From NCBI RefSeq assembly GCF_900104355.1, contig NZ_FNIY01000002.1:372001-436000 (forward strand): a stretch of 64,000 nucleotides of DNA, given 5' to 3'. Of the stretch, positions 28,874 to 37,308 are shown one piece after another. The notes beneath the pieces were generated by a model. The model had not been told where the DNA came from and searched no databases. It worked only from the letters and a program-made list of their open reading frames with translations. How positions within the stretch are numbered: position 1 is the stretch's first letter; each line of letters begins with the position of its first letter. The stretch comes from Phyllobacterium sp. OV277 (GTDB lineage: Bacteria > Pseudomonadota > Alphaproteobacteria > Rhizobiales > Rhizobiaceae). Position numbers and translations under genes: made by a program.

Positions 28874-29956
28874 CTATGCCGCCAGCTTCTGGCGACGGGT
28901 AACAGATTGCCCACTCGCGTCGAAGATCATCAGGTTGCGCGGATCGATGAAGATATCGATGACTTCATCGGGTGTGTAGATGTGGATGCCGTGGGTCAGC
29001 ATGGTCCAGCGTGCATCGGCAAAGGACAGGTGCACAAAGCTTTCAGAACCGGTGATCTCCGTAGCGGTGACGATGGCCTTGAGCGCAATTTCATCGGCAT
29101 TGCGCCGGCTGGTTCCCACATGGTGCGGCTGGAACCCAACCGTATAGGTGCCATCGGCAATCTCGCCGAGATTGGACGGAACCGGCATGGCCACACCGCC
29201 TTCCAGCTGGAATGCCTTGCCGATCTTGGCAAGTGCAATGGTATTGAGCGGCGGATCGGCAAAAGTCTGTGCGGTGATCAGATCATCCGGTTTACGGAAT
29301 ACATCGATGGTCGGGCCAAACTGGGTGATACGGCCTTCTGAGAGCGTCGCCGTGTTGCCGCCGAGAAGCAGCGCCTCGTGCGGCTCCGTGGTCGCATAGA
29401 CAAAGATCGTACCGGCTTCGGCAAAAATCTTCGGTAGTTCCTGCCGCAACTCTTCGCGCAGCTTGTAATCGAGATTGGCAAGCGGCTCATCAAGCAGCAC
29501 AAGCTTGGCATTTTTGACGATGGCACGAGCCAATGCGGTGCGCTGCTGCTGCCCGCCCGAAAGGCTAAGCGGCGTACGGTCAAGATAGGGTGTCAGCTTG
29601 AGAAGCTCAGCAGCTTTGCGCACTTCCCGGTCAATCGTTGCCTTGTCGACACCGGCAACGCGCATGGGCGAAGCAATGTTCTCATAAACAGTGAAGGCCG
29701 GATAATTGATGAACTGCTGATAGACCATGGCGACCGAGCGCTTTTGCACGGGAACGCCGGTGACATCCTTGCCATCGAACCAGATGGAGCCTGAGGTTGG
29801 AACATCAAGACCCGCCATGATGCGCATGAGACTGGTTTTCCCTGATAGGGTCGGTCCCAGCAGAACATTCAGCGTGGCGTGTTGAAGCTCAAGCGAAATA
29901 TTGTCGAGATGGGTTTTACCACCCACCACCTTGGACACATTCCGCAGTTCCAGCAT
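28874..29956 (-). CDS. glpS: Glycerol ABC transporter ATPase (GlpS-like, lacks switch histidine)
   Basis: A 360-residue MalK-like ATPase. Walker A is GPTLSGKTS (34-42), the signature LSGGQQQR is intact, and Walker B is LVLLDEPLANLD. The H-loop reads YATTEPHEAL, so the switch histidine is Thr190. ATG 29956 has GGAGG six bases upstream; the frame from 30013 is too long. It is the first transporter gene after glpD, separated by 86 bases. Confidence 0.88.
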   Translation of the reverse strand: MLELRNVSKVVGGKTHLDNISLELQHATLNVLLGPTLSGKTSLMRIMAGLDVPTSGSIWFDGKDVTGVPVQKRSVAMVYQQFINYPAFTVYENIASPMRVAGVDKATIDREVRKAAELLKLTPYLDRTPLSLSGGQQQRTALARAIVKNAKLVLLDEPLANLDYKLREELRQELPKIFAEAGTIFVYATTEPHEALLLGGNTATLSEGRITQFGPTIDVFRKPDDLITAQTFADPPLNTIALAKIGKAFQLEGGVAMPVPSNLGEIADGTYTVGFQPHHVGTSRRNADEIALKAIVTATEITGSESFVHLSFADARWTMLTHGIHIYTPDEVIDIFIDPRNLMIFDASGQSVTRRQKLAA

Positions 29957-30042
29957 CTCAATCCTCCCTGGGGCAAAAGGCCTCCTGCCTCTTTGTCCCG
30001 CCTTCCCAATCACTTCATTACCCTGCCGGAGCAGTGCAATGT

Positions 30043-31572
30043 CTATTCAGCCGCCACCTTGCCCCGCCGATCAACTGCGCCGTCCATGAAACGGTCGAGC
30101 GCAGCAGCTTCGTCGGCGGAAAGATGCAATCCCATTTTCGTCCGGCGCCAGAGCACATCCTGTGCATTGACCGCCCACTCATGCGCGATCTGGTAGCGCA
30201 CTTCGGCCTCGTACAAATCCGCACCGAAAAGCTGGCCAAGATCAGCCAATGACGTCGCTTTGCCCAATAGAATACGCGCCTTGGTGCCATAAAGCCGGAA
30301 CAGGCGACGAGCATGACGCGCATCTAGGAACGGATAATCCGCCTTCAGCTTTTGCAATTCGGTGTCGAATGCAGTTGCCGGAAAGTCACCGCCCGGAAGC
30401 GTTCCGGTGGCCGTCCAGGGCTTACCCTTCTTGCCGATCTGTTCTTCGATCTTTTCCAGCATGTGTTCGGACAACCGGCGATATGTGGTGATCTTGCCGC
30501 CGAATATATTGAGAAGCGGTGCCTTGCCATCTGGCGCATCCGTTTTCAAAACGTAATCGCGGGTGGCTTCCTGTGCCTTCGATGCGCCGTCATCATAGAG
30601 GGGACGCACGCCGGAATAGGTCCAGACCACATCGTCGCGCTTCACCGGCTCTACGAAATATTCGCTGGCGGCAGCGCAGAGATAATCAATCTCGGCATCA
30701 GTGATTTTCACCTCGGCCGGATTGCCGTGATAATCCTGATCCGTCGTGCCGATGAGCGTGAAATCCTGCTCATAGGGAATGGCAAAGATGATACGGCCAT
30801 CGGTGTTCTGGAAGAAATAGGCGCGGGGATCGTCAAACTTCTTGCGCACAACGATATGGCTGCCCTGAACAAGGCGGACATTATGGGCATCATTAATGCC
30901 CACGACTCCAGTCAGAACTTCATCAACCCAAGGGCCAGCCGCATTGACAACAAGGCGCGAGCGAACCTCTTCGGTAGCACCCGTCAGCATATCCTGAACT
31001 GTCAATGTCCAGCTATCAGCGTCACGATGCGCTGATATAACCTTCGAACGCGTATGAATGACAGCACCGCGATCGGCGGCATCACGGGCATTCAGCGCAA
31101 CGAAGCGCGCATCATTGACCCAGCAATCGGAATATTCAAAAGCCTTGGTATAGAGTGACTTCAGTGGCTTGGCTGCCGGATCGCGGGTCATATCAAGGGT
31201 GCGGGTCGCAGGCAGTTTCTTGCGGCCGCCAATGTGATCATAAAGAAACAGACCGAGGCGAAGCAGCCAGGCCGGGCGCAGCCCCGCATGGTGCGGCAGG
31301 ACAAAGCGCATCGGCCAGATAATGTGCGGCGCAGCAGCCCACAGCACCTCGCGCTCCATCAGCGATTCACGGACCAGACGGAACTCGTAATATTCGAGAT
31401 ATCGCAGACCGCCATGAATAAGCTTGGTGGAACCGGATGACGTGCCACTGGCCAGATCATTCATCTCTGCGAGGAAAACGGAATAGCCACGGCCAACCGC
31501 ATCCCGGGCAATGCCGCATCCATTGATGCCGCCGCCGATCACGAAGACGTCGTAGATCTTGTCCGTTGCCAA
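30043..31572 (-). CDS. glpD: Glycerol-3-phosphate dehydrogenase (FAD, aerobic type)
   Basis: A 509-residue flavoprotein of the DAO fold that oxidises sn-glycerol-3-phosphate to dihydroxyacetone phosphate at the inner membrane. The FAD motif GGGINGCGIARDA starts at residue 13; ASGTSSGSTKLIHGGLRYLE, VVNAAGPWVDEV, YSGVRPLYDD and NIFGGKITTYRRL are family hallmarks. The start is TTG 31572 with GGGAG eight bases upstream; no in-frame ATG gives the FAD motif a normal lead. No glycerol kinase gene is in the window, so it must be elsewhere. Confidence 0.95.
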   Translation of the reverse strand: MATDKIYDVFVIGGGINGCGIARDAVGRGYSVFLAEMNDLASGTSSGSTKLIHGGLRYLEYYEFRLVRESLMEREVLWAAAPHIIWPMRFVLPHHAGLRPAWLLRLGLFLYDHIGGRKKLPATRTLDMTRDPAAKPLKSLYTKAFEYSDCWVNDARFVALNARDAADRGAVIHTRSKVISAHRDADSWTLTVQDMLTGATEEVRSRLVVNAAGPWVDEVLTGVVGINDAHNVRLVQGSHIVVRKKFDDPRAYFFQNTDGRIIFAIPYEQDFTLIGTTDQDYHGNPAEVKITDAEIDYLCAAASEYFVEPVKRDDVVWTYSGVRPLYDDGASKAQEATRDYVLKTDAPDGKAPLLNIFGGKITTYRRLSEHMLEKIEEQIGKKGKPWTATGTLPGGDFPATAFDTELQKLKADYPFLDARHARRLFRLYGTKARILLGKATSLADLGQLFGADLYEAEVRYQIAHEWAVNAQDVLWRRTKMGLHLSADEAAALDRFMDGAVDRRGKVAAE

Positions 31573-31616
31573 TGCCCATGCTCCCCATTTCGCAACGCAC
31601 CATTTCCTCGCAATTG

Positions 31617-31654
31617 CGAAAGAGATATGGATTAATTACGAAAGCAATACGAAA
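31617..31654 (-). promoter_or_regulatory. Phased CGAAA repeats in the glpD promoter, likely GlpR sites
   Basis: Three CGAAA pentamers begin at 31617, 31639 and 31650, that is 22 and 11 bases apart, on one face of the helix. Similar CGAAA units form the inverted repeat in front of glpR. They are probable half-sites for the DeoR-type repressor. Confidence 0.55.
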
Positions 31655-31700
31655 CTAAAAGGAACTATAACGCGCATCACCCGACGACACAAGAGGCAGA

Positions 31701-32480
31701 TCAGACCGAAGTTTCGATCAGCCTGACGTCCGCTTCCGCACAAATAGCGCGGATGGCTTCGCTTTCGCATCGGTCTGTGATGAAGGTGTTGACCTGCGAC
31801 AGATGCCCCATACGGACCGGCGCTGTCCGCTCGAATTTGGTGGAATCAGAAACCAGAATCACATGCCGGGCATTGGCCATAATCGCCTGCGCCACCTTGA
31901 CCTCGCGGAAATCGAAATCGAGCAACGCCCCGTCATGATCGATTGCGGACGTACCGATGACAGCGAAATCCACTTTGAACTGGCGGATGAAATCCACTGC
32001 AGCCTCACCCACAATTCCGCCGTCTGACCCACGCACAACCCCGCCCGCGATGACCACCTCAATATCGGGGTAAACACGTAACCGATTGGCAACATTGATA
32101 TTATTCGTAATAACCATCAAGCCTTTGCGATCCAGCAACGCCTGCCCCACCGCCTCGGTCGTCGTCCCGATATTAACGAACAGCGAGGCATTATCAGGGA
32201 TAAGGGCAGCGGCGGCGCGGCCAATGGCTTCCTTCTCGCTGGCTGCAATCAGACGTCGTGCCTCATATTCAAGATTCTGGATGCCCGAAGGAAACAGCGC
32301 ACCCCCATGGATGCGGCTCAGAAGCCGCTGATCACACAGATCATTCAGATCCTTACGGATGGTCTGGGGTGTAACGTTGAAATGAACGGCAAGATCATCC
32401 ACCAGCACGCGGCCATGTTCTTTGGCCATTTCCAGAATTTCGGCGTGTCTGGGCGGCAGGAACATGGACGTAGCTTTCAT
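31701..32480 (-). CDS. glpR: DeoR-family regulator of glycerol use (GlpR-like)
   Basis: A DeoR-type repressor of about 259 residues. The N-terminal HTH reads VLVDDLAVHFNVTPQTIRKDLNDLCDQ, followed by RIHGGALFPSGIQN and a C-terminal sugar-phosphate sensor domain (NIGTTTEAVGQALL, VIGTSAIDHDGALLDFD), the usual GlpR layout. ATG 32480 (MKATSMFL) and ATG 32465 (MFLPPRH) are both possible; neither has a good Shine-Dalgarno, and the shorter form matches the usual family N-terminus. It heads the glp gene block, 128 bases before glpD. Confidence 0.9.
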   Translation of the reverse strand: MKATSMFLPPRHAEILEMAKEHGRVLVDDLAVHFNVTPQTIRKDLNDLCDQRLLSRIHGGALFPSGIQNLEYEARRLIAASEKEAIGRAAAALIPDNASLFVNIGTTTEAVGQALLDRKGLMVITNNINVANRLRVYPDIEVVIAGGVVRGSDGGIVGEAAVDFIRQFKVDFAVIGTSAIDHDGALLDFDFREVKVAQAIMANARHVILVSDSTKFERTAPVRMGHLSQVNTFITDRCESEAIRAICAEADVRLIETSV

Positions 32481-32518
32481 TTTCGTTTTTCTGCACGCTA
32501 TACGAAAACGAAAATGAA
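32476..32518. promoter_or_regulatory. Large inverted repeat over the glpR start, likely GlpR operator
   Basis: Two perfect 14-bp arms, TTCATTTTCGTTTT (32476-32489) and AAAACGAAAATGAA (32505-32518), are separated by 15 bases. The left arm covers the first possible glpR start codon, so binding would block both transcription and the start region. Confidence 0.65.
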
Positions 32519-32744
32519 CATATGTCAATCAGCGAAAAACGAAGCTGGCTTAAATACCGGATATTTGAATGGTCTTGGACGTCAACGGCGGGCGGCAATT
32601 CTTGCGTTTTGTGGTGGGCTGATTTTCAACTTGCAAACGACAGGCAGAAAATTTTCTGACAACTGTGTCGGTATCGGTGATTCCGGTTCGTCCTAGCAAC
32701 AATCATCAGGCACAAGGGGTGCCGGACTTACAGGGGACATGATT

Positions 32745-33167
32745 ATGGAAACGACAGGACAGGCAACAGTGATCTCGAACAAGGCATTATGGGGAGGCTG
32801 GATTCTCAGTGGCCTTGTTATCGCATTTCTGATTTTCGACTTTGGCATCAAGCTGGTACCGTTCGATATCGTGCTCAAATCTTTGGCGGAACTGGGTTAT
32901 CCCGACACAGCAGCCATGGGACGCGGGCTGGGTATTCTGCTGATGATCTGCACGGTGCTTTACGCCATTCCGCGCACCTCAATTCTCGGTGCCATTTTGC
33001 TGACTGGTTATCTTGGGGGAGCCATTGCCACACAATTGCGTGTCGGCAACCCACTGTTCAGCCATTTGCTGTTCGGCGTGTATCTCGGCCTCATGGTCTG
33101 GGGCGGGCTCTATCTGCGCGATCCGCGCGTTCGCGCCCTCATTCCGTTCCGCGCATCGGATGATTAA
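32745..33167 (+). CDS. DoxX-like small membrane protein
   Basis: A 140-residue inner-membrane protein with four hydrophobic segments (WGGWILSGLVIAFLIFDFGI, GLGILLMICTVLYAIP, ILGAILLTGYLGGAIAT, LLFGVYLGLMVWGGLYL). The GYLGGAIATQLRVG and LYLRDPRVRALIP motifs are found in proteins annotated as DoxX family in Rhizobiales. The function is unknown. ATG 32745 is preferred to ATG 32739 because GGGGA is then seven to eight bases away. Confidence 0.8.
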   Translation: METTGQATVISNKALWGGWILSGLVIAFLIFDFGIKLVPFDIVLKSLAELGYPDTAAMGRGLGILLMICTVLYAIPRTSILGAILLTGYLGGAIATQLRVGNPLFSHLLFGVYLGLMVWGGLYLRDPRVRALIPFRASDD

Positions 33168-33181
33168 ACGAATACAGTGAT

Positions 33182-33206
33182 CTGACCGCCGGAAACCGGC
33201 GGTCAG
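33182..33206. terminator. Bidirectional terminator between convergent genes
   Basis: A perfect 11-bp stem CTGACCGCCGG / CCGGCGGTCAG with an AAA loop lies between the DoxX-like and DUF992 genes. Confidence 0.85.
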
Positions 33207-33216
33207 AAAGCCGTTA

Positions 33217-33729
33217 CTAGCGGGTGGAACGCAGCGACAACTGCGTTGCACCGGCAGCAACGTTGAGGCCCTGGGTCGCTTCGGCGCTGAAAGGTTGGAG
33301 GCCAAAATTCTTCGACGTTCCGCCAACAAGAGCATTAGCGCCTAATCCAACGCCGATGGAGGCACCAGCCGTCACACCCACGTAATTGCCCGCAAGGGCA
33401 CCGTCGCCTGCCCGGTTACCGGCGGCTGTGTAAACAATCCACTGCAGGTAGGATTTCTTGGTGATGCCGATATCCACCCCCAGCTTGCCGATACGCCCGG
33501 TATATTTATCAACGGAACCATTGGTCCGCGTGAACTTGCATTGCACCGCCTTACTTGAACCTATGAGCATTCCGACGCCGCCATCAACCGCGCAGGACAG
33601 GGTACCGAGACGCGTCTTGGGGCCGCTCGCGGTGTGAGCCTGCTGTTTGCTCTTATGATGAGGCGCTGCGTAAGCAGTTGCACCAAAAGCCATCGAAATG
33701 GCAGCGGCCATCAGAATCAGTTTTTTCAT
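33217..33729 (-). CDS. DUF992 family secreted protein
   Basis: A 170-residue exported protein. Signal peptide residues 1-21 (MAAAISMAFGATAYAAP). The mature part has the DUF992 pattern: LGTLSCAVDGGVGMLIGSSKAVQC, GRIGKLGVDIGITK, ALAGNYVGVTAGASIG and ANALVGGTSKNFGLQPFS. It is probably periplasmic; the two Cys residues may form a disulfide. ATG 33729 has AAGGA seven bases upstream. No function is known to me. Confidence 0.85.
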   Translation of the reverse strand: MKKLILMAAAISMAFGATAYAAPHHKSKQQAHTASGPKTRLGTLSCAVDGGVGMLIGSSKAVQCKFTRTNGSVDKYTGRIGKLGVDIGITKKSYLQWIVYTAAGNRAGDGALAGNYVGVTAGASIGVGLGANALVGGTSKNFGLQPFSAEATQGLNVAAGATQLSLRSTR

Positions 33730-33820
33730 GATATGTCCTTGTTTCGTTACGGCCCGGCTCTCTGAAATTGCCGTCGAAGCCTGCAAAGAAACGTGTGCCG
33801 ACTTGAATGGTTCCGGAAAG

Positions 33821-34720
33821 TCAATTCATAGGGCGGTCGGCTACGAAATCCAGAAAGGCGCGCAGAGCAGGAGCCATCTGACGGCGGCTTGGATAATAAA
33901 GATAGAATCCGGGGAATGTTGGCGTCCACTCCTGCAACAGTTGGACCAGTTTGCCGCTGGCGACCAGATCCCTGATATCATGAGCGAAGAGATAGCCAAT
34001 ACCCACCCCGTCGGCGACAATGCGAGGTGTCATTCCGGGCTCGTTCACCATCAATGGGCCATTGACCGCAATCTGTAATTTCTCATCGCCGCGCTCGAAC
34101 TCCCAGCGATACAGGCTGCCATCCGTGGGCCAGCGATAATTCAGACACCGGTGCTGCAAGAGATCGCGCGGCGTCAGCGGCGTTCCGAACCGCTCCAGAT
34201 AATCAGGGGTCGCCACGACCATCATTTCCTGATCAGCGCTCAACCTGACCGCGATCATGTCCATCTCCAGCTTTTCGCCGAGCCTGACGCCCGCATCGAA
34301 GCCCTCAGCAACGATATCCACCAGACGTTCATCGACCACAATATCCATGACAATATCGGGAAAGGCCGCAAGGAACGGACCAACCAACGGCGCAAGATAG
34401 TGGATGGCGGCCAGACGCATTGTGTTGATCCGCAATGTACCTGAGGGAACATCTTTTGCAGCCACCAGTTCCGCAACGGCTGTATCGAGCGCTGTCAGTG
34501 CAGGAAGAAGTCGTATCAAGAATTTCTCGCCGGCTTCACTCGGCCGGACGCTGCGCGTTGTTCGATGCAGTAAACGGATGCCGAGACGTTCCTCCATGTT
34601 GCGGATTGTCTGGCTAAGGGCAGAGGCCGATACACCAAGATGGGCAGCGGCGCGCGCAAAACTGCCGTGCTCGACGATGGCGGCGAACGCCCGCAATTCA
34701 GCATGCTCATTTCCACGCAT
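33821..34720 (-). CDS. LysR-family transcriptional regulator
   Basis: A 299-residue LysR regulator. HTH at residues 10-60 (LRAFAAIVEHGSFARAAAHLGVSASALSQTIRNMEERLG), effector domain after about 90. It resembles the group next to oxidoreductases (RLGEKLEMDMIAVRL, TPDYLERFG). ATG 34720 has AGGTGG just upstream. It is divergent from an SDR gene (gap about 104 bases) that it probably controls. Confidence 0.9.
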   Translation of the reverse strand: MRGNEHAELRAFAAIVEHGSFARAAAHLGVSASALSQTIRNMEERLGIRLLHRTTRSVRPSEAGEKFLIRLLPALTALDTAVAELVAAKDVPSGTLRINTMRLAAIHYLAPLVGPFLAAFPDIVMDIVVDERLVDIVAEGFDAGVRLGEKLEMDMIAVRLSADQEMMVVATPDYLERFGTPLTPRDLLQHRCLNYRWPTDGSLYRWEFERGDEKLQIAVNGPLMVNEPGMTPRIVADGVGIGYLFAHDIRDLVASGKLVQLLQEWTPTFPGFYLYYPSRRQMAPALRAFLDFVADRPMN

Positions 34721-34824
34721 TATACCACCTTTCCTAAACAACCCCTTCAGAAATTACCGCATTCTGAGCTTCATTACGAAGTGAGATTGTACAATCTAGC
34801 TCTTCAATCTTTAAAAGGTGGATC

Positions 34825-35562
34825 ATGGGTCGATTTTCGGGAAAGCGAATTCTCATCACGGGCGGCACCAGCGGCATGGGACTTGCCGGTGCCAGGCGCA
34901 TTGTAGCGGAAGGCGGTCAGGTGATTGTCACCGGCATGAGCAAGGAACATCTCGACGAAACAAAGCAGGCGCTGCCGGGGGCGCTGATTTTGCGCAATGA
35001 CGCCGGAGACCCTGTTGCTGCCGATGCGCTTGCTGAAAAGGTGCGTGAATTGGGAAGCCTCGACGGGCTTTGGCTCAATGCAGGTTATGCCGCAGTGGCA
35101 GCAATCGAGGACATTGACGCTGCGTTCTTCGATCGCATGATGAATGCCAATGTGCGCGGTCCGGTGCTTCAGCTTGCCAAACTTTCCAGTTATTTGAACA
35201 AAGGTTCCTCGGTTGTTCTGACCTCATCGACTGCGACCTATGAGGGCGCGCCAATTGCCAGCACTTACGCGGCCACCAAGGGGGCGATGATTGCCATGGC
35301 GCGCTCCTGGGCTTCTGCCCTTGGCGAAAGACAGATACGCGTTAATGTGGTTGTTCCCGGACCGATCGAAACCAATTTTCGCAATTTCATGGCTGATGAT
35401 TTCCGTAGGAAATTTGAGGCGGATGTGGTCGGACATCTGGCGCTTGCCCGTGTCGGAACAGCCGAAGAAGCCGCTGCGGTCGCGCTGTTTCTGCTGTCAG
35501 ACGATGCATCCTACGTCACCGGCAGCCAATATGCCGTTGATGGCGGTCTGATCATGCAATGA
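34825..35562 (+). CDS. SDR-family oxidoreductase next to LysR
   Basis: A 245-residue classical SDR. Cofactor motif TGGTSGMGLAG (13-23), catalytic Ser in VVLTSSTATYEG, YAATK, and the C-terminal YVTGSQYAVDGG. The active-site order is normal, so it should be active. The substrate is unknown. Confidence 0.9.
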   Translation: MGRFSGKRILITGGTSGMGLAGARRIVAEGGQVIVTGMSKEHLDETKQALPGALILRNDAGDPVAADALAEKVRELGSLDGLWLNAGYAAVAAIEDIDAAFFDRMMNANVRGPVLQLAKLSSYLNKGSSVVLTSSTATYEGAPIASTYAATKGAMIAMARSWASALGERQIRVNVVVPGPIETNFRNFMADDFRRKFEADVVGHLALARVGTAEEAAAVALFLLSDDASYVTGSQYAVDGGLIMQ

Positions 35563-35637
35563 GCGACGATTGAAGCTCTGGCTGTTGGATACGTAAGGCA
35601 CCAATGAAAGCGACTTATAAGCCGTTATCACACCTTG

Positions 35638-36708
35638 TCAGCCAAATCTTGAAAGCCGGAAAGGCGTGAGCCTTTCCTCGGGCTTGTCTGACAGGATTTC
35701 TCTGGAAAGGAGCAAGCCAACGGCGGGAGCAAGTGTAACGCCAGAATGCATGACGGCAACAGAAAGCCCTTCATGGGTTTCAGCCTTGCCGATGATTGGA
35801 AACCCGTCTTTTGGGGTTGGCCGATAGCCGACCGTAAAAAAATCCAGCGCCAGATCATCAGCGCCCTTCAGCATTGTTCTCAGTTTGGTAAAGAGCCGGT
35901 CCGCCGCTGCCTGCTGGTCTTCGCCGGGGTCACGTCCACCGAAATCGGCACCCGCAATGATCCGGCCTTCCGCCGTCTGCCGCATATGCAGTTCCGGCGC
36001 GAGGACGAGGCCATTCAGCCGTTTTTCCGTGGGTCTGGAATGCACGATCAGCCCCGGCGGCGTCTCGACGGGGAGCGTAACGCCCGCTGTTTTTGCCAGC
36101 ACAGCCGCCCCTGCTCCCGCTGCAAGCACCACATGATCGGCTTGCAATGCGCCAAATGTTGTGGCGACCCCGGTAATTCTGTTGCCTTCCTGTAGAAGCC
36201 CTTGGGCATTTGCTCCATAAAGCAATCGCGCTCCACGCGCCTGCGCGCCCGCCAACATGCGTTGAGCAGCCGCGACAGGTTCGACCACCCCTTCTTCAGC
36301 AATGCGCAGCGCAATGGCGGGCACCTGAGAAAGATAAGGCTCCAGCGCTGCAACATCGTCGCGATTGATGCGCCTGATACCATACCCCCAACGCCCATAC
36401 TGCGTCGTATAGGTTTCCATGTCCTCGAGCGACATATCCCAGCAAATACTGCCGCACCAATTGACCCCGATATCAGGCAGTTCTTTTGCCAGACGCTGCC
36501 ATCCCTCCATCGCGTAACGACGAAAGCGGAAATAGAATTCAGGATTACCCCAGCTGGCATTGATCCATGCGAAGGAAGCAGGCGTGGCCACACCGCCACT
36601 TTTCTCAGCGACAACTGTTACAGCAGCACCCTGCCGCGCCAGATGCCAGGCAATGGAGGCGCCGATAATTCCAGCACCAACCACAACTACATTCTTTGGT
36701 TTTGCCAC
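35638..36708 (-). CDS. FAD-dependent oxidoreductase (DAO family)
   Basis: A 356-residue flavoprotein of the D-amino-acid oxidase/glycine oxidase fold. Dinucleotide motif VVVGAGIIGASIAWHLARQG at the N-terminus, HVVLAAGAGAAVLA in the middle and TVGYRPTPKDGFPIIG near the C-terminus. It probably oxidises an amine or amino acid. It is a single gene, divergent from a VOC protein. Confidence 0.88.
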   Translation of the reverse strand: MAKPKNVVVVGAGIIGASIAWHLARQGAAVTVVAEKSGGVATPASFAWINASWGNPEFYFRFRRYAMEGWQRLAKELPDIGVNWCGSICWDMSLEDMETYTTQYGRWGYGIRRINRDDVAALEPYLSQVPAIALRIAEEGVVEPVAAAQRMLAGAQARGARLLYGANAQGLLQEGNRITGVATTFGALQADHVVLAAGAGAAVLAKTAGVTLPVETPPGLIVHSRPTEKRLNGLVLAPELHMRQTAEGRIIAGADFGGRDPGEDQQAAADRLFTKLRTMLKGADDLALDFFTVGYRPTPKDGFPIIGKAETHEGLSVAVMHSGVTLAPAVGLLLSREILSDKPEERLTPFRLSRFG

Positions 36709-36877
36709 GCGTTTGCTTCTTTCACTAAGACCGGGAATCTGCCTGCGCCTTGTTGGACGACGGTATCATTTCCGGATCAACGCCCCGCCAAGACGGCTAT
36801 GCTGATTCACCTTGACGATCAACGTCAATCCCTGTTCGCTTTAATCATCATACAAATGCAGCAAATGAGGTATCCCT

Positions 36878-37255
36878 GTGCAACTGCTTCTCGAGCTTTT
36901 TGTCGATGATCTCCAGCGATCACGCGATTTCTTCACTGGCGTGCTCGGCTTTGAAGTGCGCGCTGAACAAGCGAGCGGTTACACCAGCCTGAGCAACGGC
37001 GACGCGCTGATATCGCTCAATGATCGCAAACTGTTGGGTGACGATCATCCGATACAGGCGCACGCTGGAGAGCGACTGGGACGCGGTATCGAAATCGTGC
37101 TGAGTGTTGCCGATATCGACGCGGCCTTTGAGAAGGTGACTGCCAGCGGTTGGCCTGATGTCAGTGAACTGGGCGAACGGCCATGGGGACTTAGAGATTT
37201 CCGCCTTGCCGACCCGGATGGCTATTACCTCAGAATTTCGTCTATGCGCACTTGA
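36878..37255 (+). CDS. VOC-family (glyoxalase/bleomycin-resistance fold) protein
   Basis: A 125-residue single VOC domain pair. LLLELFVDDLQRSRDFFTGVLGFEV starts the first beta-alpha-beta unit, and LRDFRLADPDGYYLRI ends the second. It starts at GTG 36878 with GAGG seven bases upstream. The metal-ligand His of the first repeat is not obvious; Glu at the end of the second repeat is missing (DGYYLRI in place of DGNxxEL), so it could be a binding protein and not a lyase. Confidence 0.82.
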   Translation: MQLLLELFVDDLQRSRDFFTGVLGFEVRAEQASGYTSLSNGDALISLNDRKLLGDDHPIQAHAGERLGRGIEIVLSVADIDAAFEKVTASGWPDVSELGERPWGLRDFRLADPDGYYLRISSMRT

Positions 37256-37308
37256 GGCGAAATGCGGCAAGCTCGTCAGGATTTGTGACAATACAAGTCC
37301 GATGGTAG

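Noticed and set aside
36812-36828. Inverted repeat TTGACG-ATCAA-CGTCAA before the VOC gene as an operator
   Set aside because: Six-base arms are short, no -10 box lies at the right distance, and no regulator gene is next to it; kept only as a note.
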